Source of the DNA: Gammaproteobacteria bacterium
GTDB lineage: Bacteria > Pseudomonadota > Gammaproteobacteria > Steroidobacterales > Steroidobacteraceae
Direction: 5' to 3'
Length of the DNA: 49,719 nucleotides
NCBI GenBank assembly: GCA_011391405.1
Contig: JAABQQ010000033.1
Location: 1 to 49,719, forward strand
How positions within the stretch are numbered: the stretch's first letter is position 1; each line of letters begins with the position of its first letter. Below, one piece after another: positions 1 through 8,980 of this stretch. The notes beneath the pieces were generated by a model, which saw nothing but the letters and a program-made list of their open reading frames with translations, was not told the origin of the DNA and made no database searches. Both the position numbers and the translations under genes were made by a program.

Positions 1-74
1 TCGAGCACTGGTCGCTCGGGCGACCCCGCAGGGCGCAACCGGCTACGGGCCATGGATGGCCGCGTGTTCTGCGG

Positions 75-80
75 TAGGAT
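75..80 (+). promoter_or_regulatory. Candidate -10 box placing transcription start at the first ATG
   Basis: TAGGAT lies six bases upstream of the ATG at 87, the distance at which sigma-70 RNA polymerase normally starts, so the mRNA may begin at or next to the start codon. No convincing -35 box is visible 17 bases further up and no Shine-Dalgarno sequence precedes the ATG. The same TAGGAT-6 nt-ATG layout precedes the choline sulfatase gene at 20920. The first 74 bases hold nothing else I can name. Confidence 0.35.
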
Positions 81-86
81 CGGTCG

Positions 87-1088
87 ATGATTCCCGAGAC
101 CATGCGCTACGTTGCCGCGACGGCCGCCGGCGGACCCGAAGTCCTGACAATCGGCACGACGGCCGTGCCGCAACCCGGGCCCGACGAAGTCCTCATCCGG
201 GTGCAGGCCGCAGGCGTGAACCGTCCCGACGTTGCACAGCGCAAGGGACTGTACCCGGCGCCTCCCGGGGCTAGCCCGATCATCGGTCTCGAGGTGGCGG
301 GCGAAGTCGTCGCGCTTGGGAGTGAAGCGCAGGGCTACGCGATCGGCGAACGTGTGTGCGCGCTTGCGAATGGCGGCGGGTACGCCGAGTACTGCGCTGC
401 GCCAGTCACGCAGTGCCTGCCCTGGCCACACAGCTACGACGCCGTCCGCGCCGCAGCCCTGCCCGAAACGTACTTCACCGTCTGGGCCAACCTGTTTATT
501 CATGGACGTCTCGCACGCGGCGAGACGGTGCTGGTGCACGGCGGCAGCAGCGGTATCGGCGTCACGGCCATTCAACTCGCGCGCGAGTTCGGGGCGCGCA
601 CCTACACCACCGCCGGCAACGACGAGAAATGCGCTGCGTGCGTGCGACTGGGCGCAGACGCTGCGATCAATTACCGGACGGCAGACTTCGCCGAGCGCAT
701 TGCAGAACTGACCGGCGGTCGCGGTGTCGACGTGATCATCGACATCGTCGGGGCACCTTATTTCGAGCGCAACCTGAAGTGCCTGGCGATGGACGGCCGA
801 CTGGTCGAAGTTGCAACCCAGGGGGGCACGCGCGTTGAAGGCCTCGACCTGTTCGACATCATGCGGCGTCGCATGACCATCACCGGGTCAACGATGCGCC
901 CGCGGACCACGGCCCAGAAAGCGGCGATTGCCAGAGATTTGCGCGAGCGCGTCTGGCCCGTGCTGGACGCCGGCCGTGCGGGCCCCGTCATTCACCAGGT
1001 CTTTCCGCTCGAACAGGCGGCCGAGGCCCATCGCGTCATGGAATCGAGCGTCCACATCGGCAAGCTGATGCTCGACCTCTCGCGCTGA
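87..1088 (+). CDS. NAD(P)H quinone oxidoreductase, PIG3-type MDR family
   Basis: A 333-residue zinc-free medium-chain reductase. The N-terminal GroES-like half (residues about 10-130, with the AAGVNRPDVAQRKGLYPAPP stretch typical of quinone reductases) is followed by a Rossmann half with the nucleotide loop HGGSSGIG at residues 151-158 and the GADAAINYR segment. The family reduces quinones or 2-enoyl carbonyls with NADPH in the cytosol. No zinc-ligand cysteines of alcohol dehydrogenases are present. The length is typical of the family (about 325). The ATG at 87 is favoured if the mRNA is leaderless; the ATG at 102 (MRYVAAT) also fits the family start. It stands alone, convergent with the acyl-CoA dehydrogenase. 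Confidence 0.9.
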   Translation: MIPETMRYVAATAAGGPEVLTIGTTAVPQPGPDEVLIRVQAAGVNRPDVAQRKGLYPAPPGASPIIGLEVAGEVVALGSEAQGYAIGERVCALANGGGYAEYCAAPVTQCLPWPHSYDAVRAAALPETYFTVWANLFIHGRLARGETVLVHGGSSGIGVTAIQLAREFGARTYTTAGNDEKCAACVRLGADAAINYRTADFAERIAELTGGRGVDVIIDIVGAPYFERNLKCLAMDGRLVEVATQGGTRVEGLDLFDIMRRRMTITGSTMRPRTTAQKAAIARDLRERVWPVLDAGRAGPVIHQVFPLEQAAEAHRVMESSVHIGKLMLDLSR

Positions 1089-1125
1089 AGCGGCGCGCCC
1101 TGCCCGCCTGCATTCGGTTCATCGT

Positions 1126-1143
1126 ACGAAGCGCACGCTTCGT
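1126..1143. terminator. Hairpin after the quinone oxidoreductase gene
   Basis: ACGAAGCG and CGCTTCGT form a perfect 8-bp inverted repeat with a two-base centre, 37 bases beyond the stop codon at 1088. There is no T-run, so intrinsic termination is uncertain; it could equally be leader structure for the small ORF at 1240. Confidence 0.3.
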
Positions 1144-1239
1144 CGCGATCCATCGTCCGTGTGCAACCCTGCGCGCCGCTGCGGCATCTCATGGTCATCA
1201 GTCACACAGCGCCACGTCGGCGCGCCGAGGAGACCCGCC

Positions 1240-1317
1240 ATGGCATTTGCAGCCACAGTAATGCTCGCCGCAATCGTTCTCTACCTGCTCACGCAGGTCG
1301 AAGACCTGGCTGCCTAG
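1240..1317 (+). CDS. Putative 25-residue single-helix membrane peptide
   Basis: ATG at 1240 is preceded by GAGGAG at 1227-1232, a strong ribosome binding site seven bases away. The product reads MAFAATVMLAAIVLYLLTQV followed by EDLAA: one hydrophobic helix of about 18 residues and a short acidic C-tail. The last codons overlap the stop codon of the convergent acyl-CoA dehydrogenase by four bases. It has the same design as the 31-residue peptide at 14158-14253 (helix ending LLTQVEDL versus VLQMFEDF). Function unknown; it could be a small membrane-protein subunit or regulator. The evidence is the RBS, the hydrophobic pattern and the parallel second copy. Confidence 0.4.
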   Translation: MAFAATVMLAAIVLYLLTQVEDLAA

Positions 1318-3095
1318 AGCACGTCCCACGGATAGCGGCCCTTTTCCAGGATGGCACCCGCCAGCGCCTCGATCGACTGGTCCTCGTTGTGGCTCAACCC
1401 ACGCACGTTACGGACCATGCGACGACGCGCCTGGTGAGTGAATACCCTGGCGATATCAGTCACCTGGGTCGCCGAGGCCGGGTCGCTCTTGATGATCGAA
1501 TCCGCGCGTGAGACCACGCAGAGCCCGACGAACAAGTCGATCATCAGGTCCGCGATGCGCCGTTGCGAGTGCTGCTGCTCGGAAATGCCCCTGCCATATT
1601 TCCGCAGCACGCTCTCGGCTACGCGTGCGGTTGCGCGGGCGTAGCTCTCATAGATGTCCACCAGCGGCCGCAATGCCGGTGCGACGGGCGTGGTGACCTT
1701 GACTGCGGCGCCGAGGCCCGTGGCGCGGGCAAAGCGTCGCTCGGCATACCCGGAGAGCACGCCGAAACCCTTGATCGGATCGTTGAAGATCGAACTGACC
1801 GCCGATTGCAGTTCCTTCAACGAAGCGCCTACGTCCTTCAGCGACGACAGCGCGATGTAGAGCCGGAGAATCTCGTTAGTGCCTTCGAAGATCGGCAGGA
1901 TGCGGGCATCGCGCACGTATTGCTCGTAGGGTAATTCGCGCATGTAGCCGTTGCCGCCCGCGATCTGCAGGCTCTCGTAGGCCGTACGCTGCATGGCCTC
2001 GCTGGCAAACACCTTGGTGATCGCCGCCTCGACGGAGTAATCCTCGCAGCCACTGTCGATGTAGTGCGCCACCATCCAGACCGCGCTCTCCGCGGCGAAG
2101 CACTCGACCGTCATCTGCGCGATCTTCTCGCGCACCAGCCCGTATTCCGCAATGGGCTTGTCGAACTGCTTGCGCTCCTGCGCCTGCGCCACGGATCGGC
2201 GGATGAGCGCCTTCATGCCGCCGACGGCGCCGCCGCCCAGGCCCGTGCGGCCGTTGTTCAGGATCCCCATCGCGACCTTGAAGCCCTTGCCGACCTCGCC
2301 GAGCACGTTCTCGGCCGGCACGCGCACCTCATTGAAGGCAACCGTGGTCGTGCAAGAGGCGCGAATTCCCATCTTGTCTTCGTGCGCGCCGTGACTGACG
2401 CCGGGCCAGGCGGCTTCGACGATGAAGGCCGTGACCTTGCCTTCCGGCCCGTCGGTGCGGGCGAACACCGTGTAGAAATCCGCGATGCCGCCGTTGGTGA
2501 TCCAGAGCTTTTCGCCGTTGAGGGTGAAACTACCGTCCGCACTGCGCTTTGCAGCGGTGCGAATGGCAGCAGCGTCGGAGCCGGCGCCGGATTCGGTCAG
2601 GCAGAAAGCGGCGATCATTTCGCCCGTGGCGAGCTTCGGCAGGTAGCGCGCCTTCTGTTCGGCCGTGCCGAACAGCAACAGCCCCTTCATGCCGATCGAA
2701 CTGTGTGCACCGATCGTGAGCGACACCGAACTGTCGTAGCTGCTGGTCTGGGCCAGCACGCGCGCATAGGCCGCGTTCGACAGGCCGAGCCCACCGAACT
2801 CCTCGGGGATGATCAAGCCGAACAGGCCGAGCTCGCGCAGCGACTGGACGAACTCGTCGGGCTGGCGGGCTGCGCGATCCCAGCGCGCGAAATCGGCCTG
2901 TTTCCCTTCGAGGAACCGGTCGATGGACTCGACGATCAAGCCGAGCACTTCGCGATCGTGGTCGCTGATCGCGGGATACGGGAACAGGTTTTCTTCCAGG
3001 ACGTTGCCGAACAGCAACTGCTTGGCGACGCTCTGGTCGGTCAGCGGACCGGATACCTTGGCGTCGGTGGCGACGGCTGCTTCGATGGTGTTCAT
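1314..3095 (-). CDS. Acyl-CoA dehydrogenase (long form, VLCAD/ACAD9-like)
   Basis: A 593-residue FAD flavoenzyme that introduces the trans-2 double bond into acyl-CoA in beta-oxidation. The N-terminal, middle and C-terminal acyl-CoA dehydrogenase domains run from about residue 60 to 430. Visible marks are the FCLTESGAGSDAAAIRT flavin/substrate loop, the LWITNGG motif, RKQFDKPIAEYGLVREKIA, and PIFEGTNEILR, where the glutamate is the catalytic base of long-chain-type enzymes. About 150 further residues form the C-terminal extension found in VLCAD/ACAD9-type proteins, longer than the roughly 380-residue short-chain enzymes. ATG at 3095 is the only sensible start. The preference for long chains is inferred from the architecture. 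Confidence 0.93.
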   Translation of the reverse strand: MNTIEAAVATDAKVSGPLTDQSVAKQLLFGNVLEENLFPYPAISDHDREVLGLIVESIDRFLEGKQADFARWDRAARQPDEFVQSLRELGLFGLIIPEEFGGLGLSNAAYARVLAQTSSYDSSVSLTIGAHSSIGMKGLLLFGTAEQKARYLPKLATGEMIAAFCLTESGAGSDAAAIRTAAKRSADGSFTLNGEKLWITNGGIADFYTVFARTDGPEGKVTAFIVEAAWPGVSHGAHEDKMGIRASCTTTVAFNEVRVPAENVLGEVGKGFKVAMGILNNGRTGLGGGAVGGMKALIRRSVAQAQERKQFDKPIAEYGLVREKIAQMTVECFAAESAVWMVAHYIDSGCEDYSVEAAITKVFASEAMQRTAYESLQIAGGNGYMRELPYEQYVRDARILPIFEGTNEILRLYIALSSLKDVGASLKELQSAVSSIFNDPIKGFGVLSGYAERRFARATGLGAAVKVTTPVAPALRPLVDIYESYARATARVAESVLRKYGRGISEQQHSQRRIADLMIDLFVGLCVVSRADSIIKSDPASATQVTDIARVFTHQARRRMVRNVRGLSHNEDQSIEALAGAILEKGRYPWDVL

Positions 3096-3167
3096 GACCG
3101 AAAAGTTAGCACTTCGACAGGTCGGTGGGTACTCGGTGAAATACGCGCTCAGGCTGCTGTTAGACAG

Positions 3168-5003
3168 TCATGCGGACGGCTTGGCTTGTTGCGCCTTGAT
3201 CCACTCCTGCACCACCTCCTCGAGCACGGCGAGCGGCATCGAGCCGTTCATCAGGATCACTTCGTGGAACCCACGCAGGTCGAAGCGGGGCCCAAGGGTC
3301 TTCTCTGCTTCTTCGCGCATGCGCAACATCGCCAGCTGACCGACTTTGTACGAAGTGGCCTGGCCCGGCCACACGACGTAGCGCTCGATCTCGCGCATGA
3401 CTTCGGCATCGCTCATGCCGGTCTTCGCCACCATGTATTCGATCGCCTGCTCGCGCGACCAGTGCTTGGCGTGCATGCCCGTATCGACGACCAGGCGCAC
3501 CGCACGGAACATCTCCGCCTGCAACCGGCCGAGGTCACCGAGTGGATCCGTGTCGTAGAAACCCATGTCGACCTTGGCGACACGCTCGGCATAGAGCGCC
3601 CAGCCTTCGGCATAGGCGCCGAACGGCAGCACCTTGCGCAACATCGGCACTCCCTTGATCAGCTGCTGCGCGGAGAGCTGGAAGTGATGACCCGGCGCAC
3701 CTTCGTGAATCATCAGGGTGGGCAGCGTCCATTTCGGGTTGTCGGCCGTGTCTTTCTGGTTGATGTAAAAGCGGCCCGGCCGCGAGCCATCGAGTGCCGG
3801 CGGGTTGTAGTAGCCGCCCGGTGACGAATCCTGGGAATACTCAGGCACCCGCACGATCTCGAGCGGCTGCGGCGGGATGGTCAGGAAGAACTTCGGCGCT
3901 GCCGCCATGACACGGTCGTTGATCTGGTGCAGGTACGCGATCACTTCCGCACGGCCCGCGTCGGTGTTCGGAAAGTTCTGCGCCGGAGCGGTGTTCAGCT
4001 GCTCGATGCGCTCGGCAAGCGTGGTGCCCTGGACGCCCTGGGCATCGAGGATCGTCACCATTTCAAGTTCGATGCGCTCCACCTCCGACAGGCCGAGCGC
4101 GTGGATTTCGTCGGCCGACAGGTTGGTAGTCGTGCTCGACTGAAGCCCGGCCGCGTAGATGCGGTCGCCGTCGGGAATGCGCCAGATTCCGGCGTCATGG
4201 CTGGCCTGTGGCCGCATGTCTTCGAACAGCGCGATCATCGCCTGGTAGCCCGGGATGACTTCGCTGGCGACGAGTTCCTCGGCACGCTTGACGTACGCCT
4301 GACGTTCATCGGGCGTCAGCGACTCGATCTTCTCGAGCTTCGCCGGCAGCGTCGTGACCAGCGGATTCTTCGCGGCGCCGTCGGCGATGAACGCGCGCAT
4401 GCCGACCAGGGACTGATCGATCACGAAATCCGGCGGGATCACGCCGGCCGCACGGTCGTCCTCGACCCGTACCTTCGTCTCGCGCAGGACGCGTCCGAAT
4501 TCGGCGAGGCGCGACAGGTACCGCTCGATGCTGCGCTCGTTCTTGATGACGTGGGCGTCGGTCAGGAATTGCGGAGTGCTGACCGTGACTCCAGAAATCT
4601 GGTTGACGCGGTAGCCGTTGTGCTCGAATTCGCCCTGGCGGATCAGGTCGTCCAGGAACCACGCAGTGGTTTTCCAGGTAATGAGTTCCTGGCCCGAGAG
4701 GCCGTCAGGACCGTACTTGTCGAGACCGGCGCGCGCTTTCCGCAGCCGGGCCAGAGCTTTGTCTTCGTGCACTTTGGTCTGGTCATCGAGCTTGCCGCTG
4801 TGGAAGTCGAATGGCGTGTTGTCGATGAAACCGAGCTGGGTGAGGATCTGCGGCGAATCGGCGGTGAGCTGCAGGGTGATCTTGTTGACGTAGTTGTTCA
4901 GCCCGACGGGCGTGAACCAGAACCACATTGATGCCACGGCCAGACCGGCAACGAGCAGGCCGCCGATCCATGCCAACACCTTCCCGATTCTCCGCATCTT
5001 CAT
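3168..5003 (-). CDS. DUF885 family protein, membrane-anchored metallopeptidase-like
   Basis: 611 residues. Residues 8-30 form one N-terminal hydrophobic segment (uncleaved anchor or signal peptide), placing the large domain outside the cytoplasm. The DUF885 signature HEGAPGHHFQ starts at His433; this resembles the zinc site of M32-like carboxypeptidases, so a peptidase activity is expected but unproven for most members. The typical length is 580-620. The start at 5003 (MKMRRIGK) may be replaced by the ATG two codons later. It follows the acyl-CoA dehydrogenase in orientation with a 72-bp gap, so cotranscription is possible (this gene first). Confidence 0.88.
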   Translation of the reverse strand: MKMRRIGKVLAWIGGLLVAGLAVASMWFWFTPVGLNNYVNKITLQLTADSPQILTQLGFIDNTPFDFHSGKLDDQTKVHEDKALARLRKARAGLDKYGPDGLSGQELITWKTTAWFLDDLIRQGEFEHNGYRVNQISGVTVSTPQFLTDAHVIKNERSIERYLSRLAEFGRVLRETKVRVEDDRAAGVIPPDFVIDQSLVGMRAFIADGAAKNPLVTTLPAKLEKIESLTPDERQAYVKRAEELVASEVIPGYQAMIALFEDMRPQASHDAGIWRIPDGDRIYAAGLQSSTTTNLSADEIHALGLSEVERIELEMVTILDAQGVQGTTLAERIEQLNTAPAQNFPNTDAGRAEVIAYLHQINDRVMAAAPKFFLTIPPQPLEIVRVPEYSQDSSPGGYYNPPALDGSRPGRFYINQKDTADNPKWTLPTLMIHEGAPGHHFQLSAQQLIKGVPMLRKVLPFGAYAEGWALYAERVAKVDMGFYDTDPLGDLGRLQAEMFRAVRLVVDTGMHAKHWSREQAIEYMVAKTGMSDAEVMREIERYVVWPGQATSYKVGQLAMLRMREEAEKTLGPRFDLRGFHEVILMNGSMPLAVLEEVVQEWIKAQQAKPSA

Positions 5004-5384
5004 CCCGCGCGCTCCCAGTGAATGGCCGACAAGGCGGCACTATACCGAGGAAGCGCCGCGTTCAGCGTGGCTTGCGCAGCAGCTGAGCGGCGATCGCCCG
5101 ATACGCCGGGAGCGACGTTGGATCGAAGTGCATGTTGCCCGCCAGCGGATGGGACGCGAACCGTGCGATGACCACTTAACCCGCGGGCACGTTTGGATGG
5201 GTTCACGACTTCCCCCTGCCGGTAGGCGCAAGCCAAGCATACCCGGGGTGCGCGCCCTGGCCACGCGCCTTGACTAACTGGGCCAAAGCCGTATTTTTGA
5301 CCGGCCTCGTCCGCCGCAAGGCTCGATCAAGCATTTCCCACTGCGCATGCAAGTATCCCGACGCAGCTGCCAACGGTGACGAAC
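5004..5384. other. Intergenic region with divergent promoters and a possible gene remnant
   Basis: No complete gene is seen between the divergent DUF885 and P1-peptidase genes. TTGACT (5270-5275) and TATTTT (5292-5297), 16 bases apart, are a plausible plus-strand promoter. On the minus strand, 5062-5178 reads as a protein-like tail (VVIARFASHPLAGNMHFDP, then SLPAYRAIAAQLLRKPR and a stop) directly after an in-frame TAA. It looks like the C-terminus of a lost gene, but it is too short to identify. Confidence 0.35.
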
Positions 5385-6590
5385 ATGTCCACGCACGGAA
5401 CTCCATTCTTTACGCGCGCCCTCCTTCGCGCCGCCTTCCTCGGAGTGATCCTCACCATGGGAACCGCCGCCGCCGAACCGCGTGCCCGCGACCTGGGAAT
5501 TCCGTTTCCGGGAACGCCGGGGCCACTCAACGCGATCACCGACGTCGCGGGCGTCGAAGTCGGCTACACGACGCTGATCGCAGGTGACGGCAAGCTCGAG
5601 GTCGGCAAAGGACCGGTGCGTACTGGCGTGACCGCCGTGCTGCCACGCGGCCGCAAGGACTTGAGCGGAGTCTTCGGCGCCTACGCGGTAGGCAATGGCA
5701 ACGGCGAGATGACGGGCACGATCTGGATCGAAGAGTCCGGCATCGTCGGCACTCCGATCCTGATCACGAACACACACAGCGTGGGCGTCGTGCGCGATTC
5801 GGTGATCGCGTGGATGCTGCAGCACGGCGGCACGGAGCAACTGTGGGGCCTGCCCGTGGTGGCGGAGACCTGGGACGGCTACCTCAACGACCTCAACGGC
5901 TTCCACGTGCAGCGCGAGCACGTCTTTGCCGCACTCGACGGTGCGCGCGGTGGCGCCATCGCCGAAGGCAATGTCGGCGGCGGCACGGGCATGCACACGT
6001 TCGAATTCAAGGGCGGCACGGGCACGTCGTCACGACGCGTCCGGGTGCATGGCATTGCTGACTACACGGTCGGCGTCCTGGTGCAGTCGAACTTCGGCCG
6101 ACGTTCGCAGTTGCAGGTGGCCGGCATCCCCATCGGCCGCGACTGGCCCGACGATGCGCCGTTCACCAGGGAGAGCGGCCCCGTCAACGAACTCGGTTCG
6201 ATCATCGTCGTCGTCGCAACCGACGCGCCGCTGCTGCCGACGCAACTCAAGCGCATCGCGCGGCGCGCCGCGATGGGTATCGCACGTACCGGTGGCACGG
6301 CGGGCAACGGTTCGGGTGACATCTTCCTCGCGTTCTCCACGGCCAATTCGGCCGCAGCCACCGCGACGGAGAGCCTGCAGCAGGCTGCCTTCGTTCCGAA
6401 CGACCGGCTCGACGGCCTGTTTGAAGCCACCGTGCTGGCCACGGAGGAGGCCATCGTCAACGCCCTGGTGGCGGCACGAACGATGACGGGCATCGACGGC
6501 AATCGCCTCGTGGCGATCGATCACGCGCGACTGCAGGAGATGCTGCGGCGCCACGACCGCCTCGACACGGACAAAAAGCCCGCGCACTGA
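5385..6590 (+). CDS. P1 family (S58, DmpA/BapA-like) aminopeptidase, exported
   Basis: A self-processing N-terminal-nucleophile peptidase of the DmpA/BapA family, which releases N-terminal D-, L- or beta-amino acids. A signal peptide (LLRAAFLGVILTMGTAAAEP) opens the protein, so it should act in the periplasm as in BapA. The core shows RDLGIPFPGTPGPLNAITDV, the glycine-rich NVGGGTGM loop, and the cleavage/nucleophile site VNELGS with the serine codon at 6198-6200; cleavage before this serine would yield alpha and beta chains. A GTG three codons upstream (5376) is an alternative start. Length is near the family norm of 375-400. It is alone on its transcript as far as can be seen. Confidence 0.9.
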   Translation: MSTHGTPFFTRALLRAAFLGVILTMGTAAAEPRARDLGIPFPGTPGPLNAITDVAGVEVGYTTLIAGDGKLEVGKGPVRTGVTAVLPRGRKDLSGVFGAYAVGNGNGEMTGTIWIEESGIVGTPILITNTHSVGVVRDSVIAWMLQHGGTEQLWGLPVVAETWDGYLNDLNGFHVQREHVFAALDGARGGAIAEGNVGGGTGMHTFEFKGGTGTSSRRVRVHGIADYTVGVLVQSNFGRRSQLQVAGIPIGRDWPDDAPFTRESGPVNELGSIIVVVATDAPLLPTQLKRIARRAAMGIARTGGTAGNGSGDIFLAFSTANSAAATATESLQQAAFVPNDRLDGLFEATVLATEEAIVNALVAARTMTGIDGNRLVAIDHARLQEMLRRHDRLDTDKKPAH

Positions 6591-6599
6591 CGCGCGGGC
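6578..6599. terminator. GC-rich hairpin overlapping the P1-peptidase stop codon
   Basis: GCCCGCGC and GCGCGGGC form a perfect 8-bp stem with a six-base loop containing the TGA stop. There is no T-run downstream on the plus strand, but AAAAA precedes it, which would be the U-tract for a minus-strand transcript. Termination is therefore uncertain. Confidence 0.35.
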
Positions 6600-6754
6600 C
6601 GGGCTGCTCGCTGCGCTGGCCTGAACCCTGCAGACTGCGCATTGCACCGCGTCAAGCCATGCCGACCCACCTGGGGTAGAATGTGCGACCGCGCGCTGCC
6701 TTTTGCTGTCGCGTCCGCACTGTCTCCCTACGGACCGACGAGGCGCCCCACGAC

Positions 6755-7825
6755 ATGCAAGCCAGCCCGCCAGCGAACACCTGGAACCGCAAGGCCCTGC
6801 TGTGTTCCTTCGAGACTTCCAACACCCAGATCCTGCTGCCGGCCTTGGTGCTGCTGCTCGATATCGCGTTTTTCAGTGCAGGAACCGCGATCGTCCTGCT
6901 GGCCGATAGCCTGCTGCTGAAATTGCTCGGCACGCTGGTCGTGACGCTGGCAATCGTCCGGCTTTTTCTCGTCGGCCACGACGCCTGCCATGGCAGTTTC
7001 TTCTCGAGCGCGCGGCTCAATGCCGTCTGCGGACGAATCGCCTTCCTGCCGTCGTTGACCGCGTTCAGCCTGTGGGAAATGGGACACAACACGGCGCATC
7101 ACGGCTTCAATAACCTCAAGGGCCGCGACCAGGTCTGGGCGCCCTACTCCAAAGCCGAGTTCGATGCGCTGCCGGGCTACCGCCGGGCACTCGAACGGCT
7201 GTATCGGTCAGGCCTCGGTTGGGGCGCGTATTACCTGTATGAGATGTGGTGGAAGAAGCTGTTCTTCGCCAGCAAAAAGGAAGTCGGTTCGAGCCGCCGC
7301 AAGTACAAGCTGGACAGCCTGCTCGTGACGACGTTTGCCGCCGCATGGGTCGGCGGCGTCGTGTACGCCGCAGCCGCAACGGAGCAGTCGGTCGCGCTGC
7401 TGATCACGCTGGCCGTCATCGTCCCGTTCCTGCTGTGGAACGGCGTGATCGGCTTCGTGGTGTACCTGCACCACACCAACCCGGGCATCGCCTGGTTCCA
7501 GAACCGCCAGGAATGGCAGCGCAACCGTGCTTACCTCACGTCCACTGCCTGCGTGCGCTTCCCGTGGGGCCTGGACCGCCTGATGCACAACATCATGGAA
7601 CACAACGCGCATCACCTGAACCCGGGAATTCCGATGTTCTCGCTGCGTGCAGCCCAGCAAGTGCTGCGCGACAAGTTCCCGGAACTTTGCGATTACCGCA
7701 TCACCCGGCGCACCTACATGGACGTCGTGCAGCGTTGCAAGTTGTACGATTTCGCCAATCACCAGTGGCTGGACTTCGACGGCAAGGTGACCGCGCGCGT
7801 GACGCTGGCGAATGCGGCCGCCTGA
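6755..7825 (+). CDS. Membrane fatty acid desaturase (three-histidine-box type)
   Basis: 356 residues from ATG 6755. The di-iron histidine boxes are HDACH (75-79), HNTAHH (111-116) and HNAHH (283-287), with hydrophobic segments before box 1 and between boxes 2 and 3. This spacing is that of integral-membrane desaturases/hydroxylases of the DesA/omega type, which insert double bonds into acyl chains with O2. A GTG at 6683 extends the frame by 24 unlikely residues, and TAGAAT (6677-6682) looks like its promoter, so the ATG is preferred. Substrate and position of the double bond cannot be told. It lies 57 bp upstream of the orphan LpxD and may be cotranscribed with it. Confidence 0.87.
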   Translation: MQASPPANTWNRKALLCSFETSNTQILLPALVLLLDIAFFSAGTAIVLLADSLLLKLLGTLVVTLAIVRLFLVGHDACHGSFFSSARLNAVCGRIAFLPSLTAFSLWEMGHNTAHHGFNNLKGRDQVWAPYSKAEFDALPGYRRALERLYRSGLGWGAYYLYEMWWKKLFFASKKEVGSSRRKYKLDSLLVTTFAAAWVGGVVYAAAATEQSVALLITLAVIVPFLLWNGVIGFVVYLHHTNPGIAWFQNRQEWQRNRAYLTSTACVRFPWGLDRLMHNIMEHNAHHLNPGIPMFSLRAAQQVLRDKFPELCDYRITRRTYMDVVQRCKLYDFANHQWLDFDGKVTARVTLANAAA

Positions 7826-7882
7826 GGCTGCTTCCGGCCGGGCCACAGAGCACCGGCCGTCAATTACAAGAAGGGATTCCCC

Positions 7883-8944
7883 ATGCTCAATGCACACACG
7901 GTCCAGGGCAGCCATGGGGACACCTTCACGTACCTGCACGGCGACCTGGATGCAGCCGCCACCCACTGCCACATGCCGTGCGATGCCGGTCCGAACAGCC
8001 TCGTCTTCGTCAGCGACCAGGCGCAACTCGCCAACGCGCGCGAACGCGGGGCCGCCATTCTCGTCGTGCAGCGCGACATCGTCGATCAGCTCGCGGCAAC
8101 GGAAGTTGCGTTCGGCTGCTGCTTCTCGGTCAAGACCGTGTCGATGGGAATGGCGGTACTGCTCAAGCATTTCGACCGCAAACGCGAGCGCTTCACCCAG
8201 TGGGGCGAACGCCACCCCACGGCCGTCGTCCATGCGTCCGCCACGATTGGCGCCGGCGTGCTCCTGGGACCGTACTGCGTGATCGGTGCAAACGCCGTCA
8301 TCGGCGACGGCTGCTGCATCGGGTCGCACGTCGTCGTCGAGAACGACGCGCGCCTCGGCCCCAACACCTTGCTGCATCCGCACGTCTTCGTCGGTGCCGG
8401 ATGCGAACTAGGACGGGACTGCGAAGTGCATCCGCACACCAGCATCGGCAGCGACGGCTTTGGCTATGCGGTGGGCCCGAGCCGGCGACCGCAGAAGCTG
8501 TCGCACCTGGGTAATGTATGCATCGGCGACGAGGTCGAGATCGGCAGCAATTGCGCGATCGATCGCGCGACGCTGTCGTCGACTTATATCCGCTCGGGCA
8601 CGAAACTCGACAACATCTGCCACATCGCGCACAACTGCGACCTGGGCGAGGACGGGTTTTACACCGCTGGCTTCATGATGGCGGGATCGACGAAGATCGG
8701 ACGACGTTTCATGACCGGAGGCAACAGCGTGGTCTCGGCGCACCTCAAACTGGCGGACGATGTCGTGCTGGCAGGACGTTCGACGGTGACCAGCGATGTG
8801 CCCGAACCGGGGCACTACGGCGGCTATCCGCTGCAGCCGTTGAAGGACTTCATGCGGACACTCGCCGCGTTGGGCCAGCTCACCGAGATGCGCAAGAACC
8901 TCAATCGAGTGCTGAAGCACCTGCAGCTGCCGGAACGGCCGTAA
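7883..8944 (+). CDS. lpxD: UDP-3-O-(acyl)glucosamine N-acyltransferase, LpxD family
   Basis: 353 residues, close to LpxD length (about 340). The N-terminal domain (1-110) precedes a left-handed beta-helix of hexapeptide repeats ([20 protein letters not shown] and on). The active-site segment [11 protein letters not shown] carries His250, matching the catalytic histidine of E. coli LpxD in IAHN. The C-terminal helices [20 protein letters not shown] also match. LpxD transfers the 3-hydroxyacyl group to the amino position of lipid A precursors. The RBS AAGAAGGGA precedes the ATG. It lacks the usual bamA-skp-fabZ-lpxA neighbours, so this is probably a second, specialised copy; the desaturase upstream supports an envelope-lipid role. 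Confidence 0.85.
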   Translation: MLNAHTVQGSHGDTFTYLHGDLDAAATHCHMPCDAGPNSLVFVSDQAQLANARERGAAILVVQRDIVDQLAATEVAFGCCFSVKTVSMGMAVLLKHFDRKRERFTQWGERHPTAVVHASATIGAGVLLGPYCVIGANAVIGDGCCIGSHVVVENDARLGPNTLLHPHVFVGAGCELGRDCEVHPHTSIGSDGFGYAVGPSRRPQKLSHLGNVCIGDEVEIGSNCAIDRATLSSTYIRSGTKLDNICHIAHNCDLGEDGFYTAGFMMAGSTKIGRRFMTGGNSVVSAHLKLADDVVLAGRSTVTSDVPEPGHYGGYPLQPLKDFMRTLAALGQLTEMRKNLNRVLKHLQLPERP

Positions 8945-8980
8945 TATGCGCATGGCGTCGCAACCCGGGTAACCGACGAC

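Noticed and set aside
2064-3824. 586-codon open frame antisense to the acyl-CoA dehydrogenase and DUF885 genes
   Set aside because: It is the high-GC mirror of two clear enzyme genes; its translation is rich in Arg, His and Gly and has no domain pattern.
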